Below are positions 5,556-7,537 of a stretch of DNA of 7,537 nt, in pieces. Below the pieces are notes generated by a model, which saw only the letters and a list, made by a program, of their open reading frames with translations, was not told where the DNA came from and ran no database searches. Every line of letters begins with the position of its first letter. Within the stretch, counting starts at the first letter, position 1. Made by a program: the position numbers and the translations under genes. The stretch is from NCBI GenBank assembly GCA_026193675.1, contig JAPHSO010000082.1, positions 1 to 7,537 of the forward strand, read 5' to 3'. Origin of the DNA: Gammaproteobacteria bacterium (GTDB lineage Bacteria > Pseudomonadota > Gammaproteobacteria > Thiohalomonadales > Thiohalomonadaceae).

Positions 5556-6803
5556 TTAATCAATTTTTGGTTTCGAGTCGCTCAGGATAAGAGCGGGCTC
5601 CGAAAATGGGGCCAACCGTTCTATAACGTCGAGCACCTCCAGACTAGGCGAACCTCGAAAGAAACGTGTCATCGGTCTATCCATCCACAATCTATCGGCG
5701 AATATGTACATATTGTATGGGAGGTCACCATAGCCATCACTATCCTGGTCAAAGCCCTCATATCTATCCCAGTAGTTTCCACGCCAATCATTATCGAACG
5801 CACTTGATGAGCTACTGACCAGCACATCGGTCAGGTTATTTTCAAATCGATTATCGTAGATCTTATGCCCCCCCTTCTCACCATAGAAGTACATCGCCAC
5901 ATCGTTATAGGCAAACCGGTTATCCTGTAGCGTAAAGATGTGCTCGGGATGGATTGGCGCATTGGCCACCAGCCCGATAACACAGTGCAAAATTCGATTA
6001 TGGGTAATGCTCGCCCTTGAGCTGCCCTTGACCGAAATGGCCGATCCGGTGACATCGCGCAGGTGGGATATGTGGTTACCATTTATCTCCACGCCATGTG
6101 AATAGATCAGGACCAGCCCCTTAATATTGTTTTCGATTCTGTTCTCTTTAATTTGATTATCGTGGGAAAAGACCAGCTCCATCCCCATCCGACTATCCTT
6201 GATGGTATTGCCTAGTATCCGATTATCCGATGAGTTGGAGAGCAGCAGATCACGCACACCGATAAATTGATTGCCCTCAATCAGATTGCCTTCGCTGTAC
6301 CACATCCGCAGCCCCTCTCCTCTCAGGCTCGGCTCCTGTTGGATGGAGCTGACTCGGTTATTGCGAATGGTGTTGTCATTGGCCTGCACAACATGGATTC
6401 CAAACAGGCTATTGCTGATGCTGTTGTTCTCGACCACGGTATTATCGGCAGCGATCAGAATACCCGCATCCACCCTGTCGTGAGACTCTCCAGAGTTGAT
6501 CAACTTGAGCCCACGGATCACCGAGCCATCCGCCATAACAGAGAGCACCGTCCCCTCCCCTTCAGCGTTGATGGTCACCTCACCCCGACCCTCAATGGTG
6601 ATCCGCTTTTTAATGATGGCCGGCCCGGCATACTCTCCGGCTGGCGGGCGTAACACTCCCCCCTCCGGGGTGATATCAATAAACAGTTGCAGAGGTGGCA
6701 GCGCATAGCTACGCCCTGCCATAAGTAGTAGAGCCAGTAGCAGTAGATGGGGTATATGTTTGCTATACAGGAGGTGCAACGGAAGAGATTCCAATATGTT
6801 CAA
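5556..6803 (-). CDS. nosD: NosD-like periplasmic right-handed beta-helix protein
   Basis: The longest form has 415 residues. It begins with a signal peptide whose hydrophobic core LLLLALLLMAG ends at a SYA-LPP cleavage site. The body (about 95-340) is a run of parallel beta-helix (PbH1/CASH) repeats of the form N-x-I-x-x-N-x-I/V, for example DNTVVENNSI, DNTIRNNRV, DNRILGNTI and DNQIKENRI. The C terminus carries the NosD-specific block GNYWDRYEGFD (342-352), DSDGYGDLPY, then D-x-L-W...P and a SPSLEVLDVIER segment, which separates it from generic beta-helix proteins. NosD supports copper-site maturation of nitrous oxide reductase together with the NosFY ABC transporter. None of nosZ, F, Y or L is present here. 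No ATG fits: possible starts are TTG 6803, TTG 6794 and TTG 6779. The last gives a 407-residue protein with a compact signal peptide, preceded by GGAA at 9 nt, and fits the upstream promoter best. Confidence 0.88.
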   Translation of the reverse strand: MNILESLPLHLLYSKHIPHLLLLALLLMAGRSYALPPLQLFIDITPEGGVLRPPAGEYAGPAIIKKRITIEGRGEVTINAEGEGTVLSVMADGSVIRGLKLINSGESHDRVDAGILIAADNTVVENNSISNSLFGIHVVQANDNTIRNNRVSSIQQEPSLRGEGLRMWYSEGNLIEGNQFIGVRDLLLSNSSDNRILGNTIKDSRMGMELVFSHDNQIKENRIENNIKGLVLIYSHGVEINGNHISHLRDVTGSAISVKGSSRASITHNRILHCVIGLVANAPIHPEHIFTLQDNRFAYNDVAMYFYGEKGGHKIYDNRFENNLTDVLVSSSSSAFDNDWRGNYWDRYEGFDQDSDGYGDLPYNMYIFADRLWMDRPMTRFFRGSPSLEVLDVIERLAPFSEPALILSDSKPKID

Positions 6804-6811
6804 TTTTAGTA

Positions 6812-6817
6812 AGAATA
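6812..6817 (-). promoter_or_regulatory. nosD: Possible -10 element of nosD
   Basis: On the minus strand the hexamer is TATTCT, four of six matches to TATAAT. It would place transcription initiation near 6805, about 42 bp from the centre of the FNR-type box, as at class II activated promoters. With that initiation point TTG 6803 would be almost leaderless, while TTG 6779 would have a leader of about 26 nt. Confidence 0.35.
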
Positions 6818-6840
6818 GCCCACTCTCCAGGTAAGCAGCC

Positions 6841-6854
6841 TTAATTCAGATCAA
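6841..6854 (-). promoter_or_regulatory. FNR/ANR/DNR-type operator upstream of nosD
   Basis: On the minus strand the site reads TTGAT-CTGA-ATTAA, nine of ten matches to the FNR-family consensus TTGAT-N4-ATCAA. Its centre at 6847.5 is 44.5 bp upstream of TTG 6803 and 68.5 bp upstream of TTG 6779. FNR, ANR and DNR proteins are known to activate anaerobic respiration and denitrification genes, including nos genes in several gammaproteobacteria and pseudomonads. The match is visible; binding is inferred. Confidence 0.55.
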
Positions 6855-6882
6855 TTGCCCATTCTAAAATTATGCCAACGGC

Positions 6883-6896
6883 TTGTATTCTGACAA
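6883..6896. promoter_or_regulatory. Second, weaker CRP/FNR-family-like dyad
   Basis: TTGTA-TTCT-GACAA has the 14-bp size and the outer TTG...CAA symmetry of FNR-family sites (TTGT/ACAA arms paired) but departs from the consensus in the inner bases. It lies 29 bp from the stronger box in the same nosD-to-DUF3365 gap. It may be a degenerate site or chance. Confidence 0.25.
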
Positions 6897-6943
6897 AAAT
6901 TGTAGGAATATGAGCACAAAACAATAATAAGAACAGGTAGATA

Positions 6944-6956
6944 TAACAACTTGTTA
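6944..6956. repeat. Perfect 13-bp palindrome upstream of the DUF3365 gene
   Basis: TAACAA-C-TTGTTA has 6-bp arms around a single central base and ends 77 bp before the DUF3365 start codon. A small hairpin-capable sequence, GTTC(C)TCC-ATA-GGAGAAC at 6959-6976, follows directly. The spacing would suit an operator for the divergent sensor gene, but no regulator can be named. Confidence 0.3.
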
Positions 6957-7033
6957 ATGTTCCTCCATAGGAGAACCGGACACATATTTAGCTGTTTTAC
7001 AGGATAGGGCACGCAACAGGCTACCACTATAGA

Positions 7034-7537
7034 ATGGAAAATCGTTCATTAAAGATCAACGCATGGGCATGGACCCTCATCTCCCTGTGGTCGGTGATTA
7101 TCCTTATCTCCTTCTTCTGGAACGCCTACCAGGTTCAATCCCTGCTGCTAGAGCAGGCACGTACTGAACTGCGCGCCAACTTCTTTAAGGACCAAACCTT
7201 TCGCATCTGGGCCACTCAGCATGGCGGAGTCTATGTTCCGGTAACCGAAAAACTCAAACCCGATCCCTACGTCGCCTTTTTACCGGAGCGAGATGTGGTA
7301 ACCCCTTCGGGTCGAGTCCTCACCCTTATCAATCCCGCCCTGATGGTGCGCCAGTTTAATGAGTTAGCCCGGGAAAAATTTGGGGCAGAGGGTCATCTCA
7401 GCAGCCCAAATCCGATTAATCCCATCAATGCCGCCGACGAATGGGAGAGCTTGGCATATTCAGAGTTTGAGAAGGGTGTTAAAGAGGTGACCGCCATCGC
7501 CACGATCAATGATCGCCCCTATCTTCGTTTAGCGCGT
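7034..7537 (+). CDS. DUF3365 (Tll0287-like) membrane sensor protein, N-terminal part (runs off window)
   Basis: An open frame from ATG 7034 stays open to the window end, giving 168 residues without a stop. A single membrane helix (about 11-31, tryptophan-rich) is followed by a periplasmic domain. That domain carries blocks typical of DUF3365: RIWATQHGGVYVPV (57-70), then TPSGRVLTLINPALMVRQ and a segment rich in N-P ahead of D-E-W-E. The visible end, DRPYLRLAR, is the strand that in heme-type members directly precedes a CxxCH motif. No cysteine occurs in the visible part. DUF3365 domains usually form the sensor end of histidine kinases, diguanylate cyclases or chemoreceptor-like proteins, so the output domain must lie beyond the window. 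The ATG has no strong ribosome site. The gene is divergent from nosD across a 230-bp gap. Confidence 0.8.
   Translation, partial: MENRSLKINAWAWTLISLWSVIILISFFWNAYQVQSLLLEQARTELRANFFKDQTFRIWATQHGGVYVPVTEKLKPDPYVAFLPERDVVTPSGRVLTLINPALMVRQFNELAREKFGAEGHLSSPNPINPINAADEWESLAYSEFEKGVKEVTAIATINDRPYLRLAR

Noticed and set aside
5063..5559. Overlapping open frames on both strands within the kinase HATPase region
   Set aside because: The frame of the kinase here carries intact N, G1 and G2 boxes; the other frames show no motif.
5537..5570. Possible terminator between the convergent kinase and nosD genes
   Set aside because: AACTG-A-CAGTT is a short palindrome with a one-base centre and no adjoining U-tract on either strand, so it cannot form a proper terminator hairpin.
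5850..6530. Repetitive GATTATC / GGTTATT motifs that suggest a DNA repeat array
   Set aside because: They are the codons for the repeated N-x-I-x-x-N segments of the beta-helix, vary in spacing and sequence, and are explained by protein structure rather than by a CRISPR or other array.
6267..6653. Plus-strand open frame of 128 codons inside nosD
   Set aside because: It is the antisense shadow of the regular beta-helix repeats, which keep the opposite strand open by codon bias; no independent protein family is visible.
6769..6833. Plus-strand AGGAGGTG followed by a 12-codon ATG frame at 6795
   Set aside because: The ribosome-site-like sequence is too far from the ATG and is the complement of nosD coding sequence; a 12-residue frame gives no evidence of being a gene.

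Overview
The window looks like chromosomal DNA of a Gram-negative proteobacterium, most likely a gammaproteobacterium. The evidence is a ClsC-type phospholipase D cardiolipin synthase, a bacterial cytochrome b561, a periplasmic-ligand histidine kinase, NosD and an FNR-type operator. GC content is moderate, genes are tightly packed, and signal peptides are Gram-negative in style. Genus-level placement is not possible from the sequence alone. No mobile element, CRISPR array, tRNA or rRNA was seen, and no gap between genes exceeds 230 bp.

Layout. (1) Positions 1-2355 form a plus-strand run, probably one operon: the 3' end of a hotdog-fold thioesterase-like gene, a ClsC-like phospholipase D protein, a small exported protein of unknown function, and a small helix-hairpin-helix protein (Cdd1 family) overlapping the previous gene by ATGA. 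(2) On the minus strand, 3217 down to 2392, a two-gene unit encodes a DUF2798 membrane protein and a cytochrome b561. It ends in a clear intrinsic terminator that lies across the 3' end of the convergent Cdd1 gene. (3) On the plus strand, 3369-3779 encodes a small PGPGW-type membrane protein, and 3882-5549 encodes a membrane histidine kinase with a solute-binding-protein sensor domain and no response regulator beside it. (4) On the minus strand, 6803 down to 5556, there is a full-length NosD-like beta-helix protein, convergent with the kinase and only 6 bp from it. (5) From 7034 to the window end, plus strand, is the N-terminal part of a DUF3365 (Tll0287-like) membrane sensor, divergent from nosD.

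The most notable region is 5550-7033. The nosD gene is boxed in by a convergent and a divergent gene, so it must be transcribed alone, without the nosZ, nosF, nosY or nosL genes that normally accompany it. Upstream of it is a near-consensus FNR/ANR-type site at the position expected for a class II anaerobically activated promoter. That promoter geometry also suggests the real start codon is an internal TTG rather than the longest possible start. Two sensor genes flank nosD, and a cytochrome b561 lies nearby, which gives the region a loose redox/respiratory theme, but a functional link among them is only inference. No clearly new multi-gene system can be demonstrated here.
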